A program made the translations under genes and the position numbers. A stretch of 40,499 nucleotides of DNA from Microcaldota archaeon (GTDB lineage: Archaea; Micrarchaeota; Micrarchaeia; Micrarchaeales; CABMGC01), in assembly GCA_021848025.1 (NCBI GenBank), contig JAJZND010000015.1:73310-113808 (forward strand), in the 5' to 3' direction. Every line of letters begins with the position of its first letter. Position 1 is the stretch's first letter. Shown here piece by piece: positions 1 to 8,707 of the stretch. The notes under the pieces were generated by a model. It was not told the DNA's origin, did not search any database, and saw only the letters and a program-made list of their open reading frames with translations.

Positions 1-38
1 AAGGCTGACCCTGCACAAAAGTGAAGAAAGAAGCGCAT

Positions 39-110
39 CGCCCGAAGCAGGGATCGAACCTGCGACCTCATGGTTAACAGCCACGCGCTCTACCGCTGAG
101 CTATTCGGGC
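39..110 (-). tRNA. tRNA-Asn (anticodon GTT)
   Basis: On the minus strand the sequence folds as a full cloverleaf: 7-bp acceptor stem GCCCGAA/TTCGGGC, D stem GCTC/GAGC, anticodon stem CGTGG/CCATG with loop CTGTTAA (anticodon GTT), 5-nt variable loop, and T stem GCAGG/CCTGC around loop TTCGATC. The base after the acceptor stem is G, usual for archaeal tRNA-Asn. CCA is not encoded and no intron is seen. A TATA-like AT-rich block at about 139-151 lies some 30-40 nt upstream on the minus strand. Confidence 0.96.
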
Positions 111-161
111 AAGGGTTATGCTTATCCTTGCTCCGCTTAAATATTTAGTATTTGCTCTCCT

Positions 162-863
162 TCATTCCTGCATACTGAAAAAGGGGAAAGGCTCTGCAAG
201 GTATATTATCTTCACATAAAGATAAGAATGTTCTCCTGCGTAATCAGTAAAGTCGACCTTGTTATCGATATAATTATATCTTGCTAGTTTGCCGGTCTTT
301 GCCCCGCTTTCAAGCACCGTATAATAAAAGGCTTTTGTGTCCTCCCCCTCCAGTTCTTCAATAAGCTCAAAGCTGCACAGCACAGTCTTGCTTCCTGACT
401 TAAATGCATAAAGGAAATGTAGTGAGTCAGAGCTTCCGCGCCTTTTTATAACTGCCTTTATGATGTCATTGAGAGTGAAAAGCCTGACAAGCCTCATGCT
501 GCTCCACTTGTGTTTTTGTTTAGATATAAAGCCATCCAAGTCTATGCCAATTACATTTATCGATGTTGCGTCATGCCTTTCTCCGCCTGTCAAAAGCTCC
601 GTATTCTCCGATTCATCGGTGCTTGGAGGGACATACCTGACCCCGTCCGGATTTATAATACTCTCTACAAAATAAGCCAGCCTCCATTCACCTACCCTCT
701 CTCCAAAGGCGAAGAGCCTATAGCCACCTGATGATTTGAAACTGTATATATTCTCAGAAGTAAAGTCAAAATTGTATACATACCTGGCCAAATCCGCTAT
801 GCTGGATAGCTTTACAAAAAATACATTCGCTGTGGCTCTTGGCTCTTTTTCTTTCTTAGGCAT
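162..863 (-). CDS. Hypothetical soluble protein, 233 aa
   Basis: I do not recognise this family. The protein has a short basic start (MPKKEKEPR), no signal peptide and no membrane segment, so it is probably cytoplasmic. It is a mix of hydrophobic strands and charged turns; residues about 103-112 read INVIGIDLDG, which recalls an acidic strand end such as those in nucleotide-binding or RNase H-like folds, but no full motif set supports either. The ATG lies 10 nt after the stop of the upstream secreted protein (874-1710) on the same strand, so the two are probably one transcript. Base composition is like that of the neighbours. Confidence 0.8.
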   Translation of the reverse strand: MPKKEKEPRATANVFFVKLSSIADLARYVYNFDFTSENIYSFKSSGGYRLFAFGERVGEWRLAYFVESIINPDGVRYVPPSTDESENTELLTGGERHDATSINVIGIDLDGFISKQKHKWSSMRLVRLFTLNDIIKAVIKRRGSSDSLHFLYAFKSGSKTVLCSFELIEELEGEDTKAFYYTVLESGAKTGKLARYNYIDNKVDFTDYAGEHSYLYVKIIYLAEPFPFFSMQE

Positions 864-873
864 TCAGATCAAC

Positions 874-1710
874 TTAACCTACGACTGATTTATACAGCCA
901 GTCTAATAAAGACATGAAGGCATAGGCAGGCTCGAATATGAGAGGGGAAAGCACCACCCCATTGCCAATTGCCTGATAATCATTAAGCAGGCTTTCCTTG
1001 ACAGTGAAGTCTACCGGATAAGTTTTGGATACCAAAGTGCTTGTGGTAGAGCCGACTGTCAGGTTGAAATGATACACTCCCGGTTCGTTAAGGAATACAG
1101 GATAAATAAATGTATTTTTTGTGCCATGCCTTGATATCACCTGATCAGTAACATTCCATGCAGGCAAACCAATAGCCATTATGTAAAATGGGTCGTCTGA
1201 TATTCCTGTATTGTTTATAGTTACATAGATGTTTGAAGGCTGCCCCAACCCGGCGTCAATCTTCGTGGGAGTCACATTAAGACTGAAGACCTGCGGAGTC
1301 ACGTTTACGAATGCATAGACTGTGAGGTTTCCCAGCCTTGAATAATTGCCTACATTCACAGCACGGAAGACTATCTCATACGTGCCATTTTTAGCGTCTG
1401 AAGAAACCGCTATCCTCGCCTTCATTGGATTCTCATAGAGCTTAGAAGACTGGAAAGACCACCCGGTAGGCAACTTCACCTGGCTAAGGGCACTCCAGCC
1501 GAGGTTTACAAACGTGCCTGTCTTATTTGTGGTGTTTGCACTGGCAAGTATGTAAAAGCTCTGGCCAGGAGCCACTTTGCCAAGGTATACTGTACCATTA
1601 TTTATCAGTGTAGCATTAATCGGGCCGACAATCTGCAGGTAAGATGCCGATGCAGAGGCAAACGCAAAACAAATGAAGCCTGCCACTATCAGAGCTGGTC
1701 GAAAAGGCAT
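874..1710 (-). CDS. Secreted protein with beta-sandwich-like repeats, 278 aa
   Basis: Residues 1-22 form a signal peptide (basic start, hydrophobic core, then ASASA before a likely cleavage site). The mature part is rich in Asn, Thr, Val and short alternating strands and contains many N-X-S/T sequons, as expected for a glycosylated archaeal surface protein. Two stretches (about residues 25-130 and 135-240) resemble the CARDB/NEW3 type of Ig-like extracellular domain, for example PSNIYVTINNTG followed by FNLTV and DFTV strands. The C-terminus (about 250-278) is moderately hydrophobic and could touch the membrane, but is not a clear anchor. It heads a two-gene minus-strand unit with the soluble protein at 162-863. 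A TATA-like stretch lies at about 1726-1738. Confidence 0.85.
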   Translation of the reverse strand: MPFRPALIVAGFICFAFASASASYLQIVGPINATLINNGTVYLGKVAPGQSFYILASANTTNKTGTFVNLGWSALSQVKLPTGWSFQSSKLYENPMKARIAVSSDAKNGTYEIVFRAVNVGNYSRLGNLTVYAFVNVTPQVFSLNVTPTKIDAGLGQPSNIYVTINNTGISDDPFYIMAIGLPAWNVTDQVISRHGTKNTFIYPVFLNEPGVYHFNLTVGSTTSTLVSKTYPVDFTVKESLLNDYQAIGNGVVLSPLIFEPAYAFMSLLDWLYKSVVG

Positions 1711-1808
1711 GATAAGTATATTCAGGGCAAAATTATTAAACCATAAAGTAAAAACAGGCGTGCATAATATCGAACTGTTTTTAGTTTTTTAGTTTTTATT
1801 CAAACTAG

Positions 1809-2726
1809 ATGCATATAATGGCAGATAGTTACGTATGGTTTGACGGAAAGATGATGCCAAGGGAAAAATGCAAGGTCGATATACTTACCCATTCGCTTCA
1901 GTATGGCAGCGGCATCTTCGAAGGGATAAGGGAATACAATACTGATAGCGGCCCAAGAATCTTCAGGCTCAGGGACCATGTGAAGCGCTTCTTTAACACC
2001 GCAAGGATATGCTCAATGGAGCTGGATATATCCGAGCGGGAAGCGGAAGATGCGATAATAGAAACTGTAAAAAAGAACAAGCTGAAGGAGTGCTACATAC
2101 GTCCATTCGCATTCTACAATGATACCAACATAGGCCTCTCAACTGCAGGCAAGAAGGTCAGCATAGCCATAGCTGCAGTTCCGTTCGGCAACTATTTTGA
2201 GGACAAGGAGAAGGGCATAAGCTGCATAGTCTCTTCATGGAGAAGAATAAACTCACAGATACTGCCGCCACAGGCCAAGTCAAGCGGCCATTACCGTAAT
2301 TCGATAACTGCTTCGGCTGAAGCCAAAAGCTTAGGCGCCAATGAAGCGGTGCTGCTTGATACAAACGGCTATGTTGCTGAAGGACCTGGCGAGAACATAT
2401 TTTTGGTAAAAAATAGCGCACTGGTTACGCCTTCAGAATCCTCGGACATACTGGTAGGCATAACACGCGATTCAATAATCAAGCTTGCGGAAGCGTTCGG
2501 AATCCAGGTAGAAGAACGCCAGGTGCACAGGGAAGAGCTCTACACGTGTGAAGAGCTGTTCTTTACCGGAACCGCTGCTGAAATTACAACAATAAGCAGG
2601 ATTGATGGCAGGGTTGTCGGGAAGGGCGTCACCGGTCCAGTTACGAAACTACTTTCGGCGAAATTCTATGATGCTGCAATGGGACGGCTCGGAGCCTTCA
2701 CCGACTGGCTTACTCCTGTACGATAA
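1809..2726 (+). CDS. ilvE: Branched-chain amino acid aminotransferase (PLP fold type IV)
   Basis: This aminotransferase is expected to interconvert Val, Leu and Ile with their 2-oxo acids, using glutamate/2-oxoglutarate and pyridoxal phosphate. Family features seen are the start YVWFDGKMMP, the segment SLQYGSGIFEGIR, the likely PLP lysine in PPQAKSSGHYRNS (about residue 158), EAVLLDTNGYVAEGPGENIF, and the end motif FFTGTAAEITTISRIDG. The length (305 aa, or 302 from the second ATG at 1818) is normal. Either ATG is possible because no strong ribosome-binding site decides. No other Val/Leu/Ile genes are in the window, so it may serve salvage or degradation, and a D-amino-acid or 4-amino-4-deoxychorismate relative cannot be fully excluded. 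Confidence 0.93.
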   Translation: MHIMADSYVWFDGKMMPREKCKVDILTHSLQYGSGIFEGIREYNTDSGPRIFRLRDHVKRFFNTARICSMELDISEREAEDAIIETVKKNKLKECYIRPFAFYNDTNIGLSTAGKKVSIAIAAVPFGNYFEDKEKGISCIVSSWRRINSQILPPQAKSSGHYRNSITASAEAKSLGANEAVLLDTNGYVAEGPGENIFLVKNSALVTPSESSDILVGITRDSIIKLAEAFGIQVEERQVHREELYTCEELFFTGTAAEITTISRIDGRVVGKGVTGPVTKLLSAKFYDAAMGRLGAFTDWLTPVR

Positions 2727-2804
2727 AATACGATCTATCAAAAGCCTTGTTAGGTTAGCCGGAAAGGCATCGGCGATTTAAGCCTCCAAATCCTAAGAAG
2801 CACA

Positions 2805-3710
2805 TCACTTTGTAACTATCTCGCAAGAGTCCTTGGTGACTATGAGCTCCTTCTCAGTCTGCGCTACCATGCCGCCTTTCTTCTCGATCAGCACAGGGTA
2901 AAGCTCCAACCCGCCCAGCATGGCCAGCTCATTAAGTGCACGCCTTAGCTTGAACTCGCCAAGCGATGAAAATTCCTTCTGCAGCCAGCTGAATGCGAAT
3001 GGATATGTAAAATAATTTTTCTGTATGTAAGAGAAGACCTCCCTCGCCTCCTGGGATCTCGGAGCTACATCATCCTTCTTCTCAAAAATCTGGACTTCGC
3101 TGCCTTCCTCTACTGCACCATAGCCGTCTGTCATGAAAGGTTCTATAGCGACTACCTCTCCCTCTTCCAGCTTTTCATTGTCCCCATTGTCGTAGTTCGG
3201 GATAAAGATACGCGAATGCAGCTCATCCCTGCTTATTCCATGCCCGCCAAGGTTCTTTATGGGCTTTACGCCCTTATTTTTTGCAACAGCCTCTATCTCC
3301 CTGCCTATCTCCCTTACCTCCCTGCCTGCCCTGACCTTGCTTATCGCAGCCTCAAGCGCCTCCTCGCTTGCCTCCACGAGCTTTCCAACTGAGCCTGAAA
3401 GATCTATGGTTATCGCGCAGTCGCTAAGGTAAACATCCTTCCTCGCACCGAGGTCTATCTTTACTATGTCCTTTGCAGAAAATTCGTAAGTGTCTTCCAG
3501 TCCCGGTGAAAAATGCGCCGCGGTCTCGTTTACTGAAATGTTGACCGGGAAAGCCATATCATAGCCGTTGGCTCTGAAGAAGCCCTCAAGCTCCTGTGCA
3601 ACCTTAAGCCTTCCTGACCCTTCTTTTACCAGTTCCCTTGCCTTCTCAAGTGCTTTGTAAGATATGTTGCCTACGCCTCTCAATTTGCCATAATCATAAT
3701 CTTTGTCCAT
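2805..3710 (-). CDS. map: Methionine aminopeptidase, type 2
   Basis: The enzyme removes the initiator methionine from new proteins using a two-metal centre. All five expected metal ligands are visible: two Asp in the segment KIDLGARKDVYLSDCAITID, the His in NLGGHGISRDELH, Glu in AIEPFMTDG, and Glu in EEGSEVQIF. The type 2 subdomain insertion is present between the His and the first Glu and near the C-terminus, and 301 aa is usual for archaeal MetAP2. The ATG directly follows the TGA of the DNA polymerase gene (3711-3713), so the two are co-transcribed and probably translationally coupled. Confidence 0.96.
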   Translation of the reverse strand: MDKDYDYGKLRGVGNISYKALEKARELVKEGSGRLKVAQELEGFFRANGYDMAFPVNISVNETAAHFSPGLEDTYEFSAKDIVKIDLGARKDVYLSDCAITIDLSGSVGKLVEASEEALEAAISKVRAGREVREIGREIEAVAKNKGVKPIKNLGGHGISRDELHSRIFIPNYDNGDNEKLEEGEVVAIEPFMTDGYGAVEEGSEVQIFEKKDDVAPRSQEAREVFSYIQKNYFTYPFAFSWLQKEFSSLGEFKLRRALNELAMLGGLELYPVLIEKKGGMVAQTEKELIVTKDSCEIVTK

Positions 3711-6134
3711 TCAACCGCCAAGTTTTTTCTGTGACCCGAGCCCTTTAAGCTCATTTTCACTAACACCTAGCTCCTTCAGTATCTTAAGCGTAGAAGGTAT
3801 TATCTGGTGATTTATGTAATAGTCAGCATCGTAATCCCTGGCGCTCTCCTCAAGCTCTGCCTTCTCTGAGATGCTTGTTCCCTTCTTTGTTATTATGTAT
3901 CCAAGCATCGCCCCCTCAATCTCCTCCCTTTTCTTTACTCCCTGGCTTATCGCTTTCTTTGCGGCAGCCAGCTCAGGCGATGTATTGTCATAGCTGGAGA
4001 TGCTCTTCCTAAGCTGCGTGTGTATCACTAAGTCTGGCAGGTCAACCTTCCCTTCCCTGAGCTTCTTTATGACCTCCTTCACTATGCTTATGGCCTTCTC
4101 CTTTCCACCATCCTTGAGTATCGCTTCAAGCACGCTTCTCTGCGTCTCCCTGGCTATATTGGACCAGTCTCTCCTCACAAGCTCGAATCCCTTAATCTTT
4201 ATGCGCCCGCTCTCCGAGAGCAGAGCATACTTCTTCTTTGCACCTCCTTCAGTTGCACCTCTCTTGCCCACGAAGACGCCGCTGGAATAAAAATCCTCAA
4301 GCTCCAGCTCCATCGATTCAGGGAGCGACTGGTTTATAACCTTCATAAGCTCTAGCGAGTCCTCCTTGGACTTTCCCTTCCTGAGCAGGAAGCAGCTGTC
4401 GGTATCGCCGTATAGTACACCAAAGCCGTTCTTCTCTGCAGTCGCCATAGTTTTAGTTATATAATCTCTTCCGAAGGCAGTTACGCTTGATGCGCACTCC
4501 CTTGAGTACCATCTCGATCTGGCGTATCCCAGGTAGCCGTAGAAAGAATTTGCCAGTATTTTGAGAGCAGAGGACCTAGCCCCAAGGAAGATGTCATCAG
4601 GATTCTTCTTGTACGCCTTCTTCACTGCCTCCCTCTGTGTAATCAATAATTTAAGCACTATCGGTATTATGCCCTTAGGTTCCTTTACAAACTTAATCCC
4701 GTTCGGCGATTCATGGTAATCACTGCAGTCTTTGCAGATCCGCGACGGGTCGATATTATATGAAATTATTATAGAGGGGTACAGGCCGCGGAAGTCGAAG
4801 ACAGCAATGTCCCTGTAAACTCCCGCAGTCGGCGCCTTCACATAAGCGCCTTCTATGGGATTGGCAAGTCTTGCGGAAATTTCGCGCTCAGAAGGCTTGT
4901 TGGGTATCACTTCCCTGTTGCTGTATGCATATTTCATAAGAGTGTATTCGACCAACTGGCCGGTTGTTGAGACGCATGCCTCTGCCAGAGTAGTGCCTAC
5001 GGTCCTCGCAATTTCTATCTCAAGCGGCATGAAGAAATCATATAGCTTATTGAGCGAGACAGAGTCGCCGAGCGAGTATTCTGCCAGTTCTTCCACATCT
5101 TCCTTGCTTCCATCCCATATCTGCCATATATTTCTCCTGTCAACCATAAGCTTCGAGGTTCCTGTAACTGCGGCATAGACTTCCTTGAGCGTAAATCTTG
5201 TGGCTTTTATGAGCTTTTCAGAGGCGCCTACTATTGAGATGAACTTTACCACATTATAGATGTCTATGTTGCCCCTTCCAGGTATTTTTATCGATTCAAT
5301 AAGCCCGTGATGCTCCTGCTTTACCCCTTCCCCATATCTGTCCAGGTTAAACCTAATCCCGTTCTTCTCAGCTCTCTTCATCAGGTACGGTATATCGAAA
5401 TTTGAGGAATTGTAACCCACTATAAGGTCAACGTCAAGTTCATTTACTAGGTCTATGAACCCTTTTATCATCTCCCTCTCATCTTCGAAGACCTTTACAA
5501 AGTCCTTGTCTATCTGCTTGGTTGTCATTACTCCGCTCCTTTTACCATCAGAGTAGCTTATCATTATAACCGGATCCTTCTCCGGCCTTGGCTCGCCAAG
5601 CGGATTATAAGTCTCTATGTCAAAGGAGAGCTGCCTGAGTTCTACGGGCCTGGCATCTGCCTTCTCTATCTTTGTTATCAGAAGCCTTCCATTTTCTTCT
5701 AAGGCGTCTATCTTTACTCCTGAGAGAGGCGAAATCTGCCGGTCTATGAGATACCTTTTCCAGAAGAGTATATCATATTCGTAGCGCTCTCCAAATTCGG
5801 ACATCGCCTCGCTCAGCTTCGAGACATGGCGCGTATTCAAAACCTCGACTTTGAACGCTTTCCTCATTACGCCATTAAAGCTAAGTTCCAGTTCAGTTAT
5901 CCTATGTGGTTTTGACGTCTCCTTTCCTTCCCCTGCAACAACCTTGTTTAGTCCACCTGCATCAAGATTCTCGTTGTATGGTAAAATCAGGAAATAAGGA
6001 TAGAAAGAGGTGTCGTAGAGGGTACGTATGCCGCCTTCCTGCTTTAGCGTTACCCTTATAACGCTCCTATCGTCTATGTTTACATAGTCTATCTCAAGTA
6101 TTACTCCTTCCAGCTCAACTGGTCTTTCCGGCAT
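3711..6134 (-). CDS. polB: Family B DNA polymerase with 3'-5' exonuclease
   Basis: Replicative or repair DNA polymerase with proofreading. Numbered from the longest reading (start at 6149, 812 aa), Exo I is DIE at 177-179, Exo II NSSNFD at 247-252, Exo III YSLGD at 358-362, Pol A DFRGLYPSI at 452-460, Pol B NSFYGYLGY at 534-542 and Pol C YGDTDS at 580-585. The exonuclease acidic residues and both polymerase Asp are present, so it should be active. The chosen start (ATG at 6134) has a GGAG 7 nt upstream; the upstream ATG at 6149 has no good site. No intein or split is seen. It lies between a small protein and map on one strand, apparently one operon. Confidence 0.97.
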   Translation of the reverse strand: MPERPVELEGVILEIDYVNIDDRSVIRVTLKQEGGIRTLYDTSFYPYFLILPYNENLDAGGLNKVVAGEGKETSKPHRITELELSFNGVMRKAFKVEVLNTRHVSKLSEAMSEFGERYEYDILFWKRYLIDRQISPLSGVKIDALEENGRLLITKIEKADARPVELRQLSFDIETYNPLGEPRPEKDPVIMISYSDGKRSGVMTTKQIDKDFVKVFEDEREMIKGFIDLVNELDVDLIVGYNSSNFDIPYLMKRAEKNGIRFNLDRYGEGVKQEHHGLIESIKIPGRGNIDIYNVVKFISIVGASEKLIKATRFTLKEVYAAVTGTSKLMVDRRNIWQIWDGSKEDVEELAEYSLGDSVSLNKLYDFFMPLEIEIARTVGTTLAEACVSTTGQLVEYTLMKYAYSNREVIPNKPSEREISARLANPIEGAYVKAPTAGVYRDIAVFDFRGLYPSIIISYNIDPSRICKDCSDYHESPNGIKFVKEPKGIIPIVLKLLITQREAVKKAYKKNPDDIFLGARSSALKILANSFYGYLGYARSRWYSRECASSVTAFGRDYITKTMATAEKNGFGVLYGDTDSCFLLRKGKSKEDSLELMKVINQSLPESMELELEDFYSSGVFVGKRGATEGGAKKKYALLSESGRIKIKGFELVRRDWSNIARETQRSVLEAILKDGGKEKAISIVKEVIKKLREGKVDLPDLVIHTQLRKSISSYDNTSPELAAAKKAISQGVKKREEIEGAMLGYIITKKGTSISEKAELEESARDYDADYYINHQIIPSTLKILKELGVSENELKGLGSQKKLGG

Positions 6135-6167
6135 GTTCCTACTCCTCATAAGTCAAGCAGGCAGCCA

Positions 6168-6608
6168 TCATACTGCTCCTGCTGGCTTTTGAGTAGCGCT
6201 TGCTTCAAGCTTTGCCCTTGAGATAGGTATTGGAGCTGCAAATCCAATTGAATAAGCGACAAGTGTGCCTACTGCACTGCATTGCATATTTATAACATTG
6301 ACTATATCTTCAGCAAACTTGAGAGGAAGCGTCTTTTTTGTAGCCCACTCCTGCCTTATGTCTTCCAAATCAGTCTTGCTTTCCTTGCTTATTATTGTGC
6401 CGTGCACTTTCAGTTCACCTACAAGGCTGCTATCCTGCTTCTTCGCAGAAGGCTCCGGTTCATAGTTGGTCGTGAAGACAAACTTAACATGCACATTCTC
6501 ATTCTTTACCTCCACATTATCGAATCCAATGCCAAACTTCATGTTATAGATCGGATCTTTAAGAAACCTATTTGCCTCTACCTTGCTTATTTCTATTCCT
6601 GTAATCAT
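6168..6608 (-). CDS. Small protein, weakly SecB-like, 146 aa
   Basis: This is a soluble protein without signal peptide. The first two thirds are beta-rich (MKFGIGFDNVEVKN, HVKFVFTTNYEP, GELKVHGTII); then comes a helix ending in a stretch with PLKFAEDIVNVINMQCS and a hydrophobic end AAPIPIS. This order of strands followed by a long helix and a Pro-rich hydrophobic end recalls SecB-like export chaperones, including the archaeal SecB-like family typified by MJ0357. The likeness is by layout only. It is the first gene of the unit with polB and map, with a TATA box (6644-6651) about 36 nt upstream of the ATG. Confidence 0.8.
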   Translation of the reverse strand: MITGIEISKVEANRFLKDPIYNMKFGIGFDNVEVKNENVHVKFVFTTNYEPEPSAKKQDSSLVGELKVHGTIISKESKTDLEDIRQEWATKKTLPLKFAEDIVNVINMQCSAVGTLVAYSIGFAAPIPISRAKLEASATQKPAGAV

Positions 6609-6643
6609 GTTATCACGATTAGCAAAGATACTGCTCAGGGAAA

Positions 6644-6651
6644 TTATAAAA
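6644..6651 (-). promoter_or_regulatory. TATA box for the 6608-2805 minus-strand unit
   Basis: Read on the minus strand this is TTTTATAA preceded by CC, about 36-43 nt upstream of the ATG at 6608. That spacing implies a short leader. It sits back to back with the plus-strand TATA-like site at 6713-6719. Confidence 0.55.
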
Positions 6652-6712
6652 GGCTTTTTATCATAAAAACGCAGAAAACAGTAAGTATAATAAACAATTC
6701 CAAAGGCAAAGA

Positions 6713-6719
6713 TTTAAAA
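6713..6719 (+). promoter_or_regulatory. TATA box for the 138-aa gene
   Basis: TTTAAAA with an A-rich flank, 36-42 nt upstream of the ATG at 6755. The spacing fits a transcript with a leader of about 10-15 nt. Confidence 0.5.
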
Positions 6720-6754
6720 GTAGATGCGAAGTATATATCGGAATTGATGGGACC

Positions 6755-7171
6755 ATGCCGGGTAGGGCTATACTGAATAACTGTGTGAACTTTGTTATAA
6801 ATATAAGAAAACTTTCTACGAAAAGAAGCATTGCGGAATCTGAGGCCGATCTGATTACAAGAGCTGCAATCATTGCTGCACTCTCGTCAAATCACTCGTG
6901 GAAGACCTATAAGTACCTGAATAATCTCTGCGAGATTGACAAGGAAGGCATATGCGCGGAGACAGAGTATGCATTCAGGGAAGGATGGAAGAGCATCAAC
7001 GAGTCAGATGTCGAGGAAGTTATAAATTCCAACCTTAACAGCCAGCAGCTCTCGCTCTGGATGTACTACGCTGTGAGCAGGGAGAAGCGGCAGAAGCTGA
7101 TCGAAGTTTTCGAGAAGATGAGGAAAGAGATGGCATACAACCTTGAGCCGCTGCAAAAGGTAAAGGAGTAA
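6755..7171 (+). CDS. Hypothetical helical protein, 138 aa
   Basis: I do not recognise it. The protein is predicted helical throughout, with no signal peptide or membrane segment, several Trp and paired charged residues, and a basic C-terminal helix (REKRQKLIEVFEKMRKEM). It stands alone on the plus strand between the polB unit and tRNA-Arg, with its own TATA-like box. A nucleic-acid or protein-binding role is possible, but nothing in the sequence shows it. Confidence 0.7.
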   Translation: MPGRAILNNCVNFVINIRKLSTKRSIAESEADLITRAAIIAALSSNHSWKTYKYLNNLCEIDKEGICAETEYAFREGWKSINESDVEEVINSNLNSQQLSLWMYYAVSREKRQKLIEVFEKMRKEMAYNLEPLQKVKE

Positions 7172-7272
7172 TCTATTCCTGCATCTTAGGAAGGCACTTT
7201 AGAATCAGCATAGGCGGAGCCCGTATATACTATAAATACTAACTATCCTAGTTAAGCAGCTGGAAAACCAGA

Positions 7273-7347
7273 GGGCATGTAGCGTAACTTGGATAGCGCA
7301 TCTGGCTTCGGACCAGAAGGTTGCGGGTTCAAATCCCGTCATGCCCG
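7273..7347 (+). tRNA. tRNA-Arg (anticodon TCG)
   Basis: Full cloverleaf: acceptor GGGCATG/CATGCCC, D stem GCGT/GCGC, anticodon stem TCTGG/CCAGA with loop CTTCGGA (anticodon TCG, reading CGA), variable AGGTT, and T stem GCGGG/CCCGT with loop TTCAAAT. The discriminator is G, and CCA is not encoded. It is a close relative of the second tRNA-Arg at 12518-12592; the last 31 nt are almost identical. A decayed copy of its 3' end lies about 105 nt downstream (7452-7479). Confidence 0.96.
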
Positions 7348-7451
7348 TCATTGCTGTGACAAAGCCGAGAATCCAAATCTTTCCAGTCCCTGCTGAAAGC
7401 ACTGCAGATTAAAAGAATACTTGTTGAACTTTGCCTGCTCCTCCTTCCATA

Positions 7452-7479
7452 GCTGTAGATTCAAATCCTTTCATGCTTG
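7452..7479 (+). repeat. Decayed copy of the tRNA-Arg 3' end
   Basis: Aligned by eye without gaps to the last 28 nt of the tRNA-Arg genes, 20 of 28 positions match, including the T-loop stretch ATTCAAATCC and the following TCATGC. No 5' half is present, so this is not a tRNA gene. Copies of a tRNA 3' end downstream of the intact gene are the usual footprint of tRNA-targeted integration, here much eroded. Only about 105 nt separate it from the tRNA, so any cargo is gone. Confidence 0.45.
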
Positions 7480-7494
7480 CTGTATCCAAAAGCA

Positions 7495-7501
7495 TTTATA
7501 A
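7495..7501 (+). promoter_or_regulatory. TATA box of the purine block
   Basis: TTTATAA about 37-43 nt upstream of the first PurP start at 7538. A GGTG at 7532-7535 is only 2 nt from the ATG. Confidence 0.55.
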
Positions 7502-7537
7502 GCCCAATAACGAATAGTAAATGCTTCTTGTGGTGTT

Positions 7538-8707
7538 ATGGCAATAAGACCTGGTGAGATCCGAAAAACAGTATCATCATATGACCAAAAGAAGCTTACT
7601 ATAGGTGTGATCGGATCACAGTCTGCCGAGGAGGTGGGCATCGCTGCAAAAGCCTTTGGATTGCCCGTTGCGGTAATATGCCAGAAAGGTCGTGAAAAAC
7701 TCTACACTAAATATAATAAGCATCTTTTCGACCATCAGATAATAGTAGACAAGTTTTCCGACATGGCCAACAGGGAAGTGCAGGAGAGATTGATTGAACT
7801 TAACACTATCTTCATGCCTAACAGGTCATTCTCCGTTTATCTTGGCTACGATACGATAGAAAATGATTTCAGGATTCCCATCTATGGCAGCAGGCATATA
7901 CTCCGGTCAGAAGAGCGTACATCTTCGAAGAATCAGTATGCGCTTCTGGAGAAAGCAGGAATAAAAATACCAAAGCTTTTCGGAAGGCCGGAGGAAATAG
8001 ACCGTATGGCTATTGTAAAAGTACAGCAGAAAGCAAGACCACTGGAGAGAGCGTTCTTCTATGCAAAATCTGCGGAAGAATATTATGAAAAAAGTGCGAG
8101 GCTAATAAAAGAAGGCATAATAGACGGTGAGGAACTTGGCAAGGCCCGCATAGAGGAATTTGTTCTAGGGCAGAGGTTCAACGCTAACTTTCAGGGCTGG
8201 GCGCTTGATGACACATTTGACAATTTCGATTTCATTGGATTCGATGACAGGAAGCAGACAAATCTAAATGGAGTGCTTTCACTTCCTGCCAAGGAACAGA
8301 TCTCCATCGACATGATTACAACAAACGAGGAGGTAGGCCATTACGGGCTTACTATGCGCGAGTCGCTCAAACCACTTGTCTACGATGCAGCAGAAAAGTT
8401 TGTGACCATGTGCAAAAATGATTATAAACCGGGCATTTTTGGTCTCTTCGCGCTGCAGGGAGCTCTCGCCATCAATCCTGATGACAGTAAAAATGGCCTC
8501 GCATTTTATGTTTTTGATCTAAGCCCGAGAATACCTGGTGCGCCTGCAGTAGGTCCTACTTCTCCTGAAATGAGGCGCCTGAGCCTGAAGTATATTGGCA
8601 TGCTGAAGAAACATAAGGCTGATAAGTTGGAGGCAATGCTGGACCTGCCAATGCTCGACATACTGGAAGCAGTATCGCAGGATCGTCTGCATGAGGTAGT
8701 TACGTGA
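7538..8707 (+). CDS. purP: PurP-family ATP-grasp ligase, divergent paralogue
   Basis: PurP makes FAICAR from AICAR, formate and ATP in the archaeal folate-independent route to IMP. The N-terminal domain (about 1-125) has the family segments VIGSQSAEEVG, VDKFSDM and YGSRHILR; the C-terminal ATP-grasp part includes YEKSARLIKEG, IEEFVLGQRFNANF, MRESLKPLV and FDLSPRIPGAP. Where the neighbouring paralogue has a glycine-rich [12 protein letters not shown], this protein has KVQQKARPLERAFF, so it belongs to a different PurP subgroup and may bind another substrate. It overlaps the next gene by 4 nt (GTGA), which implies coupled translation and perhaps a paired complex. Confidence 0.88.
   Translation: MAIRPGEIRKTVSSYDQKKLTIGVIGSQSAEEVGIAAKAFGLPVAVICQKGREKLYTKYNKHLFDHQIIVDKFSDMANREVQERLIELNTIFMPNRSFSVYLGYDTIENDFRIPIYGSRHILRSEERTSSKNQYALLEKAGIKIPKLFGRPEEIDRMAIVKVQQKARPLERAFFYAKSAEEYYEKSARLIKEGIIDGEELGKARIEEFVLGQRFNANFQGWALDDTFDNFDFIGFDDRKQTNLNGVLSLPAKEQISIDMITTNEEVGHYGLTMRESLKPLVYDAAEKFVTMCKNDYKPGIFGLFALQGALAINPDDSKNGLAFYVFDLSPRIPGAPAVGPTSPEMRRLSLKYIGMLKKHKADKLEAMLDLPMLDILEAVSQDRLHEVVT

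Noticed and set aside
460-675. Plus-strand frames overlapping the first unknown gene (also 510-731)
   Set aside because: They lie wholly inside the minus-strand gene at 162-863 and lack a ribosome-binding site or family-like sequence.
6282-6776. Plus-strand frame (164 aa) over the SecB-like gene and into the promoter region
   Set aside because: It spans the divergent promoters and overlaps the start of the 138-aa gene, with no start signal.
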